A program made the translations under genes and the position numbers. From ChocPot-Mid sp043804925 (GTDB lineage: Bacteria > Bacteroidota > Ignavibacteria > Kapaibacteriales > UBA2268): a stretch of DNA of 64,000 nucleotides. How positions within the stretch are numbered: position 1 is the stretch's first letter; each line of letters begins with the position of its first letter. Below, piece by piece: positions 56,538 through 64,000 of the stretch. The DNA lies in NCBI GenBank assembly GCA_043804925.1, contig JAZDIP010000047.1:1-64000 (forward strand). The letters run 5' to 3'. The notes below the pieces were generated by a model that made no database searches, was not told the DNA's origin, and worked only from the letters and a program-made list of their open reading frames with translations.

Positions 56538-56687
56538 TATATCCAAAATTGGTTGATATGTCTTTACATTGAATTATAAAACATCTCTGAAAAAGATTAG
56601 ATTATATTGTTAAGAGTGGATGCAATGGATTATTTCTAAAATAATAAATATAATTTTTATATAATAATATTATCACAGGAGTATAAA

Positions 56688-57824
56688 ATGAAAAAATTAA
56701 TTACTTTACTTAGCATTATCCTCGCTTTTGCAGGATGTAAAACGGTTGAGATTTGTCCACCGGTGATTTACTCACCTACTTATGTTACTTGTTTCGATAA
56801 AGTACCGGCTGTTTTTGAGTTTGCCATATCACCTTATCATGGCAATGGGATTAATGTAGTAGTAGGAAAAGTTCTGGATATGAAAGGTGATTCTGTTGCT
56901 ACACTAACATGCATTCCCTTATACCAAATTGCTGATGTTATGGCTTATCCTCCAACACCATATGGTAAACAAGAATGGAGAGGAACAGTTGATAAAATTT
57001 TACCTGAAGGAAAATACAAAATTGAATTATCACATGAATGCCATGAATTATTTACCATGAGTGCTTCAATACTTGAAATATTTAAAACAGGTTTGATTAA
57101 TGCAGATGAGCTTGACAGGAATTTGAATTTCCTGACAGTTTATGGTAGTAGATTAAGTATAAATGCTCAACCATTTTCAGGTAGCAAAATAATTGCTGAT
57201 CAATTCAGAATCTATTTAAGTACTGACGTTGATAAACTAAGTCCACCTTTCGCAGGATTGTACATGGATGAAACCATAGAAATTGGTGCTAAAGCAAATA
57301 ATGTTACATTAGAAGTTGTGTGGATTCAACCTTACACGAATAAAGAGGTAGTACTTTTTCAAGAAAAGAACTATTCAATAAAACAAAAACAACCAACAAT
57401 CAATACTAGGAATCAAAGAGTTATTGCAGATTCGGAGGATGGTAAAAAAATCAGTATTGTTTCTCAGAGTTTGGAAATCTTTTATCCTCCAATCGGTACT
57501 TTGGATGAAAGCAGTTCAAAAAAAGCAGAAATTAAAATATCAGCCAAAAACGGAACTGTCAATATCAATGGTGGAACTTATGAATTTTCATCGGACCCTC
57601 AAATAGAAACTGAATTTGATGAGAACTCAATAAGAGTAAGAATCTTTACTGAACTTACGGGCTCTTTGGACAAAGGTCAAAAATCAATAGAGGGAACAAT
57701 CTCTTTGGAATTAAGAGCTACTGCCATAAATCCAATTAACGGAAAAGCATCAGATATCAAAAAGGAACCGATTACAGTACCCATTAATATTTCCATCGAT
57801 AAATCAGGTAAAGAAAAAAAATAA
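56688..57824 (+). CDS. Large lipoprotein, unknown function
   Basis: 378 residues. The lipobox FAGC gives Cys at about residue 18, followed by KTVEICPPVIYSPTYVTC. The rest is beta-rich with Ig-like strands (AVFEFAISPYHGNGINVVVG, AEIKISAKNGTVNING, SLELRATAINPINGK). It has no catalytic motif and no family I recognise. AGGAG lies close to the ATG. A 150-nt AT-rich gap upstream may hold its own promoter, but the two-box motif is absent. Confidence 0.65.
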   Translation: MKKLITLLSIILAFAGCKTVEICPPVIYSPTYVTCFDKVPAVFEFAISPYHGNGINVVVGKVLDMKGDSVATLTCIPLYQIADVMAYPPTPYGKQEWRGTVDKILPEGKYKIELSHECHELFTMSASILEIFKTGLINADELDRNLNFLTVYGSRLSINAQPFSGSKIIADQFRIYLSTDVDKLSPPFAGLYMDETIEIGAKANNVTLEVVWIQPYTNKEVVLFQEKNYSIKQKQPTINTRNQRVIADSEDGKKISIVSQSLEIFYPPIGTLDESSSKKAEIKISAKNGTVNINGGTYEFSSDPQIETEFDENSIRVRIFTELTGSLDKGQKSIEGTISLELRATAINPINGKASDIKKEPITVPINISIDKSGKEKK

Positions 57825-57879
57825 GTAAATAAAAATAAAAATCGAAATAAACATTTTAAAATTAATTTTTGAGGGAAAT

Positions 57880-58692
57880 ATGAAAAATCAAAAACTATAT
57901 TGGCTTTTACTAATAATTTGTTGTGTTTTTATTGGTAATAGTATAATGAATGCACAAACCTACAAGGAAATGGAAATAACCGTTGAGGTCGAAGTTACGA
58001 TTGAGCCGGACCCAAATCCTGACACTCTACCTTTGCCACCTCCAATTTATATTAATCTGCTTGCTGATGTTGAATCTCCAAGTAAAGACACAACAGGTAA
58101 AACATATATTTCCGGTAATGCAATAGAAGGGGAAAGAATATCTGTAAAAAGTAATTTGATTTCCTCAGATATTAATCAATATATAATTGAAAAAAGATTG
58201 TTTAAAACTTTAGCTTCGAGTCATTCGGGTTATTGGAAATATTATATTGACAGTAGTGTTTCGATGGACTTTGGAGTATTATATTCAACCGATAAGGCAG
58301 GTTTGGCAGTACTAAATATGGATAGCACTAAGACTGTACTTGGAGGTATAAAATTTAAAAATGACTTATGTAGACCGGCAACAGTAATTCTGAAAATGAA
58401 AGATTTCAATAAAGATAACTCTAAAGAAAAGAAAGTTAAAATAGACCTGGATACGATTTATTTCAAGATTGAACTCCCCAAAGAAGGAATGTTAAAGAAC
58501 GATAAAGGCGACATGATGAGAATCAATTATCTAACATCTTCAAAAGAAATTTGGCATGTCAAAAAGGATGAAAATTCTAAAATTAAGATTACAGGTGCTA
58601 TTGAATTAACAGCAAAACAGCCAAAAGGCACTTATCGGGGAAAATTTACTTGCAAAGTAATTTTCGTTTTACCGGATATAGTTGTGAGATAA
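57880..58692 (+). CDS. Secreted DUF4402-like protein, second copy
   Basis: 270 residues. Signal peptide ends near residue 26 (IMNAQT). A short Pro-rich linker (EPDPNPDTLPLPPP) leads into a beta-rich domain with SVSMDFGVLY, TVLGGIKFKN and the closing KITGAIELTAKQPKGTYRG ... CKVIFVL, the DUF4402-type pattern (FG near the start, GxY-x-G-x-F at the end). Distant similarity in layout to the protein at 55236. Likely a surface or pilus-like subunit; unproven. Confidence 0.6.
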   Translation: MKNQKLYWLLLIICCVFIGNSIMNAQTYKEMEITVEVEVTIEPDPNPDTLPLPPPIYINLLADVESPSKDTTGKTYISGNAIEGERISVKSNLISSDINQYIIEKRLFKTLASSHSGYWKYYIDSSVSMDFGVLYSTDKAGLAVLNMDSTKTVLGGIKFKNDLCRPATVILKMKDFNKDNSKEKKVKIDLDTIYFKIELPKEGMLKNDKGDMMRINYLTSSKEIWHVKKDENSKIKITGAIELTAKQPKGTYRGKFTCKVIFVLPDIVVR

Positions 58693-58703
58693 AATAAAAA
58701 ATA

Positions 58704-58738
58704 TTTTTCGAGATTTTACCATTTGTCTCAACATAGTA
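58704..58738 (+). promoter_or_regulatory. Candidate sigma-regulon promoter, copy 2
   Basis: Same two boxes as 54293-54327 (TTTTTCGAGATTTT, 11 nt, CAACATAGTA), ending 46 nt before the ATG at 58785. Its place in the middle of a co-directional gene row argues that the motif marks a second transcription start rather than a coding similarity. Confidence 0.55.
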
Positions 58739-58784
58739 GTCGTAGTTAATAAATAGTTTTAGAAAATTTTTATAGGAGGCAATA

Positions 58785-58889
58785 ATGGAAAAGCACGATA
58801 CAGTTACATTCAGAAAAGTCAAGGATACAATATACTGGTTTGTATTCTTTTTGTTAATGCTTTTGGTTTGTTTACCATTGGCTTTTTAG
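58785..58889 (+). CDS. Very small single-helix membrane protein
   Basis: 34 residues: MEKHDTVTFRKVKDTI, then one hydrophobic helix YWFVFFLLMLLVCLPLAF up to the stop. AGGAGG at 58774-58779 is an excellent ribosome-binding site 5 nt before the ATG, and candidate promoter copy 2 lies upstream. The size is like membrane microproteins that regulate larger complexes. The DUF2628-TPR membrane protein follows 42 nt later. The start MEK matches that of the other gene behind the same promoter motif, though the proteins are otherwise different. Confidence 0.7.
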   Translation: MEKHDTVTFRKVKDTIYWFVFFLLMLLVCLPLAF

Positions 58890-58931
58890 TAGGGAATTAT
58901 TATATCAATAATTATTATAAGAGGTGAAGTA

Positions 58932-59567
58932 ATGTTAGTATTTGAGAATGAAGATGGAAAACAAAAGACAGTAGAAGAGGGTTGGTCATGGGTTGGTTTC
59001 TTTTTCCCTCACATCTGGGTTTTTGTAAAAGGACTTTGGGAAATTGGATTCCTGTTTGTACTTTTTGTTGCTATACAAATTCTAACAATTGGTATTCAGG
59101 AACTTGGAATTGTCTACTGGATTATCAGTATTGTTGCAAGATTTATTATCGGTGCTAAGGGTAATAAAATGGTTGTAGATAACCTTATAAAAAAAGGATA
59201 TTATCAAACTGGTGGTGTTACTAATATTGAAGAATATATCCAAAGAGCTGAGCGTCTTATTGAGATAGAGAATTACGAGGGAGCAATTAGAAATTATTCA
59301 TTCTACATTGAAATCAATGATAGCAATCCGGAAGTGTTTTTAAATAGAGGAATGGCACATTTCGATATAAAGAATTACAGTGAGGCTTTATCTGATTACA
59401 ACACAGCTTTAAATCTAAATCCAAAATATTCAGATGCACTTTACTGCCGTGGTGAAGTCAAAATCGAATTTGAGGATATTGAAGGTGCTTGTAAAGATTT
59501 TTTCAAAGCACAAGAATTGGGCGACAAAGATGCTGATGAAATGATTGCAAAATATTGTAGTGCATGA
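58932..59567 (+). CDS. DUF2628-like membrane protein with TPR domain
   Basis: 211 residues. N-terminal GWSWVGFFFPHIWVFVKGLW and two or three helices, ending at NKMVVDNLIKKGYYQTGG, the DUF2628 pattern of a small inner-membrane domain. Residues about 100-205 form three TPR units (YEGAIRNYSFYIEINDSNP, VFLNRGMAHFDIKNYSEALS, ALYCRGEVKIEFEDIEGACK), presumably cytoplasmic. This is an adaptor-like layout; no enzyme motif. GAGG precedes the ATG. Probably co-transcribed with the 34-residue protein. Confidence 0.8.
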   Translation: MLVFENEDGKQKTVEEGWSWVGFFFPHIWVFVKGLWEIGFLFVLFVAIQILTIGIQELGIVYWIISIVARFIIGAKGNKMVVDNLIKKGYYQTGGVTNIEEYIQRAERLIEIENYEGAIRNYSFYIEINDSNPEVFLNRGMAHFDIKNYSEALSDYNTALNLNPKYSDALYCRGEVKIEFEDIEGACKDFFKAQELGDKDADEMIAKYCSA

Positions 59568-59651
59568 TTTCAAGTAACACTTATTGAATAATGAATATCA
59601 TTGATATTATTAAATTTTAAATGATTGTTTACCTTATAAAAAGGAGGTTTT

Positions 59652-59960
59652 ATGTTTAAAAATCCATTTTCTTTCAAAGGTCGCATTCGTCGCAGCGAGT
59701 ACGGAATTAGCTTCATAATAAGTTTCATCTTACAAATCTTATTTAGAATTTCTGAGTTAGAGATAGAACCATTAGTGATATTATTTTTATATATTCCGGT
59801 TTCTTGGTTTATGCTAGCACAGGGTGCAAAAAGAGCTCATGATCTTGACTCAAGTGGATGGATACAAATTATTCCATTTGTTGTGTTATGGTTGATATTT
59901 GGAAAAGGTAATGTTGGGAAAAATGATTATGGGCCTGATCCTAAAGAAATATCCGGATAA
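59652..59960 (+). CDS. DUF805 membrane protein
   Basis: 102 residues. Family hallmarks: start FKNPFSFKGRIRRSEYG, two or three helices, then AKRAHDLDSSGW and the ending GNVGKNDYGPDP. DUF805 proteins are inner-membrane proteins of unknown function, often near phage-like or stress genes. It has a strong AAGGAGG 5 nt before the ATG. Same strand and block as its neighbours. Confidence 0.92.
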   Translation: MFKNPFSFKGRIRRSEYGISFIISFILQILFRISELEIEPLVILFLYIPVSWFMLAQGAKRAHDLDSSGWIQIIPFVVLWLIFGKGNVGKNDYGPDPKEISG

Positions 59961-60023
59961 AGATATTTCATGAGTATAAAATAAAGCATAATAATTATTA
60001 ACAATAATAAAGAGGAATAAGCT

Positions 60024-61178
60024 ATGGAAAATAATAATACAACATTTAAGCAAAAGTCAATTTACTATCAAGATGCTTCAGATAGGACAAAAGAAAGTGG
60101 TATAAATTCAGCTCTGAGTATCATAGGATGGTCATTTATAATTGGCTCTGTTGGATTTATAATTTGGATTATCTCCAGAACATTTTTCTCAACCATCGGT
60201 TTTCTTGTTACTATAGGTGGAGTTATTGGTATAATAGTTGGACTTATAAGAACAATAATTAACATTGTTCGTAAAACAAAGAGGATAAAATGTCCGAAAT
60301 GCAATACTGAAGTAAATGTTTATGGCTCAGTAAAAAAGTATATGTGTCTCAATTGTAGGAGTTTACTGCTTTTAGGCAAAGATAGTACTTTAAATTTAAA
60401 ACCTAAAAAATGTCATTATTGTGGACATGAAACATTTGTAACCGAGGACCATGGCAATTTCTTATGCTCCGATTGTGGTATCATTTTGCAAAGCAATACA
60501 TCTTCATATAAAAATAAGGACGAGAGGGAAATTAACAATCTCATTAACTGCCCCAATTGCAATAAACAAGTTCCCAAAACAGTAATTTATTGCAAATATT
60601 GTAATGAGATATTAATAAATGAATTTGAATTATGTAGTGTCAGTGACCAATTACGATATGACCTAGATTGGAAAATCGGTAAAAGTTCATTAGGTCATTT
60701 TAATTATGCAAGAGCAGTTCTTAAAAATATTCGAGTTTTAATTTTAAAAGCGGAAAATCTTTGGGCTGTTCGAAATTTAAAATGGAAACTTGAAACTGTT
60801 TTTATCTCTTTAGAGGAAGCTATTACAGATCATAAGTTATATCAAGAAATAGGAAATTTACTACCTGAGATTGATTTACTTTATTCTGATATTTTAGAGC
60901 AGGAACTGAAATTTGTAAAAAGATTTGATCAAAAGATAAAATATCCTAAAGATGAATTCTCATTGATAACTTATGAGCCACAAATACAAATCCGAAGAAA
61001 AATTGAATCTATCTTTGGTTCCAGACTCGAAGCGATTGGCTCTGTTGGTGTATGGGGAAATAATCTTGTCGAGATTAAAGAATTCGACAAAAAAGCAAGA
61101 TTAGAAAGTTATTCAAACTTAGAATCAGAAGTTGAACGGTTCTTAAAATGGAAATCAAAACATAAAGAAACGAATTAA
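60024..61178 (+). CDS. Zinc-ribbon membrane protein, unknown function
   Basis: 384 residues. Two membrane helices (about 30-75) are followed by three zinc-ribbon-type Cys sets (CPKCNTEV ... CLNC; CHYCGHET ... CSDCG; CPNCNKQ ... CKYCNE) to about residue 200, then a helical region of about 180 residues without recognised motif (SSLGHFNYARAVLKNIRVLILKAENLWAVRNLKWKLE). Rubredoxin-like metal binding is evident, but the purpose is not. It resembles, in domain style, the small zinc-ribbon protein at 54369. GAGG lies 8-10 nt before the ATG. Confidence 0.72.
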   Translation: MENNNTTFKQKSIYYQDASDRTKESGINSALSIIGWSFIIGSVGFIIWIISRTFFSTIGFLVTIGGVIGIIVGLIRTIINIVRKTKRIKCPKCNTEVNVYGSVKKYMCLNCRSLLLLGKDSTLNLKPKKCHYCGHETFVTEDHGNFLCSDCGIILQSNTSSYKNKDEREINNLINCPNCNKQVPKTVIYCKYCNEILINEFELCSVSDQLRYDLDWKIGKSSLGHFNYARAVLKNIRVLILKAENLWAVRNLKWKLETVFISLEEAITDHKLYQEIGNLLPEIDLLYSDILEQELKFVKRFDQKIKYPKDEFSLITYEPQIQIRRKIESIFGSRLEAIGSVGVWGNNLVEIKEFDKKARLESYSNLESEVERFLKWKSKHKETN

Positions 61179-61219
61179 ATAAATACTAGATGTTCCATAT
61201 AAATTTAGAATATAAAAGA

Positions 61220-63385
61220 ATGAAAAAAATAGTAACAACATTAGTAATTTTATACTCTACGTTTTTTGCAAACCTCTTTTCTCAAGATAGCTCAAATGTG
61301 CCCTGCAAAGTTTTGGGCTTCGGAAAATTACATGATATTGCTATAAGTCCCGACAGTAAGAAATTAGCTAGTGCTTCATCAGCTATGATTGTGATATGGG
61401 ATTTGGAGACTGGAGATTCACTAAAAACTCTATCTGGAAATTCAGATTATATAAGGTCCATCAGTTGGTCACCAGATAGTAAAATCCTTATTGGTGGGAG
61501 TAATAATGGGACAATATTTTTTTGGAATATTTCCAGCGGTAAAATAATCAGGACCATCAAGGCATATTCACATGGTTATGTTTGGTCTGTTAGCTGTTCA
61601 CCAAAAGGGAATATTCTTGCAACCGTAAAATCGGATAAGACAATAAAAATATGGGACATTTCCAGCGGTAAAGAAATCATAACTTTAAAAGGGCATACTG
61701 ATTGGATATGGTCGGTCAGTTGGTCCCCGGACGGCAAAAGACTAGCCAGTGTGAGTGCGGATAAGACAATAAAAATATGGGACATTTCCAGAGGTAAAGC
61801 AATCCGAACACTTGAAGGACATACTGATGATGTAGGATCAGTCGCATGGAGTCCTGACGGCAAAAAGTTGGCAAGCGGAAGCTTGGATAATACAATAAAG
61901 TTATGGGATATAGAGAACGTCAAAGAACTGATGACTCTCAAAGGGTATGCTTATTCACAAAATTCTGTAAGTTGGAGTCCCGATGGCAGCAAACTGGCAA
62001 GCGGAAGTTTGGATATGACTATCAGAATATGGGATGCAACAAGCGGCAAAAAACTGAAAAAACTTGAAGGGCATACAAAAGGGATACATTCAGTCAGTTG
62101 GAGTCCCGATGGTACAAAACTAGTAAGCGGAAGTGGAGATGGAACAATTAGGATATGGTATTTAGAACCGGAAGAAGAAAAAGAGAGAATTAAAATTCCA
62201 CCGATTGCCTTGTCTTTTTCAGGAGTTTTTATTCCAATTATTGTTCGGGAGTATGAAGGTGTTCAATCAACCAACAAAAATGTTGACACATATTTATCTC
62301 CGGAAATGATGCTAAAAGTAAATGTATATGACAGGTTCAGTTTTTGGGTAAACTACACAAAGCCATTTATTACTTCATCCTCGTCCATTAATGAAAAGAA
62401 AATTTTTAGCGAATGGAACGGAAATGCTTTTGGCTTTGGAATTGGTTACAATATTTTCAATCCCGAAAACAGATGGGGATTAAATGCATATCTCGGCTGG
62501 CTGTATTACGATAGTAAAGCAGTATCGGAATACAACAGCCAAAAGATGAACGGTAGAACGATTTGGCGGGCTTTTTCAATTGGTGCTGAATTAACCTACA
62601 GACCAATCGAGAGCTTTCCCGGATTGCAATTAACATTCAGACCTACTTTAAATTATTCATTAAATGAAGACCTGGTATTTAATATTTCTAATAATCCAAT
62701 TATTATTGGACATAGCTTAGCGAATATAAATTTAGGAGTTAGGTATACTTTTGATTTGGGATTTACTTCAGAATCAAAAGCTGAAACTGAGGAAATTGTG
62801 AAAAGAGAAGAGATAGAAGAAGTTAATATATGCGACCAAATCTGGATGAAAAAAAATCTCGATGTTGAGCATTATCGAAACGGTGACTCAATTCTGTATT
62901 GTGAGACGCAAGCAGAATGGAAAGAAGCATATAATAACAAAGAAGGTGCTTGGTGCTATTGTAATAACGACTCAACAAACGGGAGAATTTACGGTAGACT
63001 TTATAATTGGTATGCAGTAAACGACTCAAGAGGACTTGCTCCCGAGGGCTGGCATGTGTCCACATTTGATGAGTGGACTGAATTAGTTAACTGTCTTGGA
63101 GGAAAAGATGTGGCTGGAGGTAAGCTAAAAGAAGCAGGAACGACTCATTGGAATAGTCCAAATACTGGAGCCACTAATGAAAGTGGTTTTACTGCTCTTC
63201 CGGGAGGTGCCTGTGCTACTAATGGCAATTCTGGAGATAATGGTATTCATGGCAATTGGTGGGTGTTAAATAAAAAATTTTCTAATAATAAAATTTGGAG
63301 CTTTTACTTAAATTATAAATCAGTCTCTATAAAGAGTTTCGATTTTAAGGATATGGGTTTTTCTGTTCGCTGTGTAAAGGATTAA
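61220..63385 (+). CDS. Secreted WD40 - beta-barrel-like - FISUMP fusion protein
   Basis: 721 residues. The signal peptide ends near residue 22 (FFANLFSQ). About seven WD40 repeats (SVSWSPDGKRLASVSADKTI type, residues 30-320) are followed by a region of alternating aromatic strands like an outer-membrane barrel (about 330-535: FGFGIGYNIF, WGLNAYLGWLYY, NINLGVRYTFDLG). The Fib_succ_major (FISUMP) domain closes it: NICDQIWMKKNLDVEHYRNG, RIYGRLYNWYAV, APEGWHVSTFDEW, GFTALPGG and a final GFSVRCVKD. WD40 units two and three are nearly identical in DNA, a sign of recent duplication. ATG 61220 is chosen for its signal peptide; 61190 is possible. Confidence 0.83.
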   Translation: MKKIVTTLVILYSTFFANLFSQDSSNVPCKVLGFGKLHDIAISPDSKKLASASSAMIVIWDLETGDSLKTLSGNSDYIRSISWSPDSKILIGGSNNGTIFFWNISSGKIIRTIKAYSHGYVWSVSCSPKGNILATVKSDKTIKIWDISSGKEIITLKGHTDWIWSVSWSPDGKRLASVSADKTIKIWDISRGKAIRTLEGHTDDVGSVAWSPDGKKLASGSLDNTIKLWDIENVKELMTLKGYAYSQNSVSWSPDGSKLASGSLDMTIRIWDATSGKKLKKLEGHTKGIHSVSWSPDGTKLVSGSGDGTIRIWYLEPEEEKERIKIPPIALSFSGVFIPIIVREYEGVQSTNKNVDTYLSPEMMLKVNVYDRFSFWVNYTKPFITSSSSINEKKIFSEWNGNAFGFGIGYNIFNPENRWGLNAYLGWLYYDSKAVSEYNSQKMNGRTIWRAFSIGAELTYRPIESFPGLQLTFRPTLNYSLNEDLVFNISNNPIIIGHSLANINLGVRYTFDLGFTSESKAETEEIVKREEIEEVNICDQIWMKKNLDVEHYRNGDSILYCETQAEWKEAYNNKEGAWCYCNNDSTNGRIYGRLYNWYAVNDSRGLAPEGWHVSTFDEWTELVNCLGGKDVAGGKLKEAGTTHWNSPNTGATNESGFTALPGGACATNGNSGDNGIHGNWWVLNKKFSNNKIWSFYLNYKSVSIKSFDFKDMGFSVRCVKD

Positions 63386-63442
63386 TTCTTTTACTTTTTT
63401 CAGAACTTTTAACTTTTATAAATTTATTTGGGAGGTATAAAG

Positions 63443-64000
63443 ATGAAAAAAATATTATTAATCATGTTATTATTAACTGGGATAATACTTTTATCATGTG
63501 GAAAATCCAAAAAAGTACTTGTTCGGAACACGTATCGAACGAATGCAGGTATAGAAGGAGACGTGTCAGGTTTTGTAGAATATAAATATGGAATAGACAG
63601 AGTTGATGAAGATATTAAAGAAAAAATTCAATTGACAACGGATTTTAGTATTACAGTTGAAAACGAATGGTGCACGGAAATTCCACGTTTCAGAGGAGAT
63701 ACTTTTAAAATAAAATCAAAAAACTCCAATGATCCAAAGAATTTCGATTTCTTAGTTAATTTTTACTCTGTCTGGAAAAAGAAAAAATTATTTGGTAGTT
63801 ATCTTGATCCATATTTTAAAATTAAGGAGATATGGGAAGTGATAAATATTAAGGACACAACAAATAAAAAATATTGGGAAATTAATTATCAGCTTGATAA
63901 GATTGAACTCAACTCTGGTATTCAAAAGTATGATTCAGATATCCAAATAAAGATAAATGAAATTATTTTACCGTTAAGAGCTCCGATAATAAAAGAAATA
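63443..64000 (+). CDS. Lipoprotein, cut off by window edge
   Basis: At least 186 residues; no stop before the right edge. Signal ILLIMLLLTGIILLSC with lipobox Cys at about residue 19, followed by GKSKKVLVRNTYRTNAG. The visible part is beta-strand-like and charged, with no recognised family. GGGAGG lies 8 nt before the ATG. Same strand as the preceding block, about 57 nt behind the WD40-FISUMP gene. Confidence 0.7.
   Translation, partial: MKKILLIMLLLTGIILLSCGKSKKVLVRNTYRTNAGIEGDVSGFVEYKYGIDRVDEDIKEKIQLTTDFSITVENEWCTEIPRFRGDTFKIKSKNSNDPKNFDFLVNFYSVWKKKKLFGSYLDPYFKIKEIWEVINIKDTTNKKYWEINYQLDKIELNSGIQKYDSDIQIKINEIILPLRAPIIKEI

Overview
The window looks like a low-GC chromosome segment from an uncultured member of the FCB group, most likely the Ignavibacteria/Kapabacteria side of Bacteroidota. 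The grounds are AT-rich coding DNA, three secreted proteins with Por-secretion (T9SS) C-terminal sorting domains, a DUF2723 membrane glycosyltransferase, a Fib_succ_major domain and ASPIC/UnbV-FG-GAP proteins. The 16S rRNA has an intact anti-Shine-Dalgarno and many genes carry GGAG/GGAGG sites, unlike most Bacteroidia. This placement is inferred from gene content and was not checked by phylogeny.

Layout. 1-4.6 kb: an rRNA operon on the minus strand (16S, tRNA-Ile, tRNA-Ala, 23S cut by the left edge), with inverted arms flanking 16S that should form the processing stem. 5-9.5 kb: a NatAB-type ABC exporter and a membrane-embedded spermidine-synthase-like protein. 9.6-15.4 kb: a membrane protein, a two-gene DUF488/dual-OB-like operon, a T9SS FG-GAP protein, a PIN-domain toxin-antitoxin pair and a broken small gene. 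15.5-21.3 kb: DUF2723 protein, a broken brnT with intact brnA, a DUF2807 lipoprotein and membrane proteins. 21.3-22.3 kb: a non-coding island full of palindromes with a nested inverted-repeat element. 22.3-31.2 kb: T9SS propeller proteins, an Ig-like lipoprotein, YihY, a 3'-5' exonuclease and a divergent phosphoglycerate kinase. 31.4-34.8 kb: operon gcvPA, ftsB-like, ROK kinase, DUF5683. 34.8-43.3 kb: PDZ-GAF-SpoIIE phosphatase, a restriction-enzyme tail remnant, phosphohexomutase, enolase, thioredoxin and SHMT, all on the minus strand. 43.6-44.8 kb: a DUF559-type endonuclease split over two frames, tRNA-Val and tRNA-Leu.

After tRNA-Leu the character changes to an accessory region. It holds about five 20-bp iteron-like repeats, an IS5-type transposase tail, and an S41-like protein (catalytic Lys replaced by Arg) next to an OmpA/PD40 protein; these two genes are bracketed by a 35-bp direct repeat. 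From 49.4 kb a co-directional block runs to the right edge: a divergent sigma factor, a zinc-finger anti-sigma factor with a TPR-like outer part, a trypsin-fold protease fused to TPRs, then small envelope proteins (zinc-ribbon membrane proteins, a retropepsin-like protease, lipoproteins, two DUF4402-like secreted proteins, DUF2628-TPR, DUF805) and a large WD40/beta-barrel/FISUMP protein. Two genes in this block share a two-box 35-bp upstream sequence with fixed spacing that looks like a promoter of the local sigma factor. I consider this putative protease-gated sigma regulon the best candidate for an undescribed system here.

A second theme is degenerate heptamer-type repeats. They lie between genes and around tRNAs, and five copies sit in frame inside protein genes between 8 and 34 kb, lengthening the proteins without breaking them.
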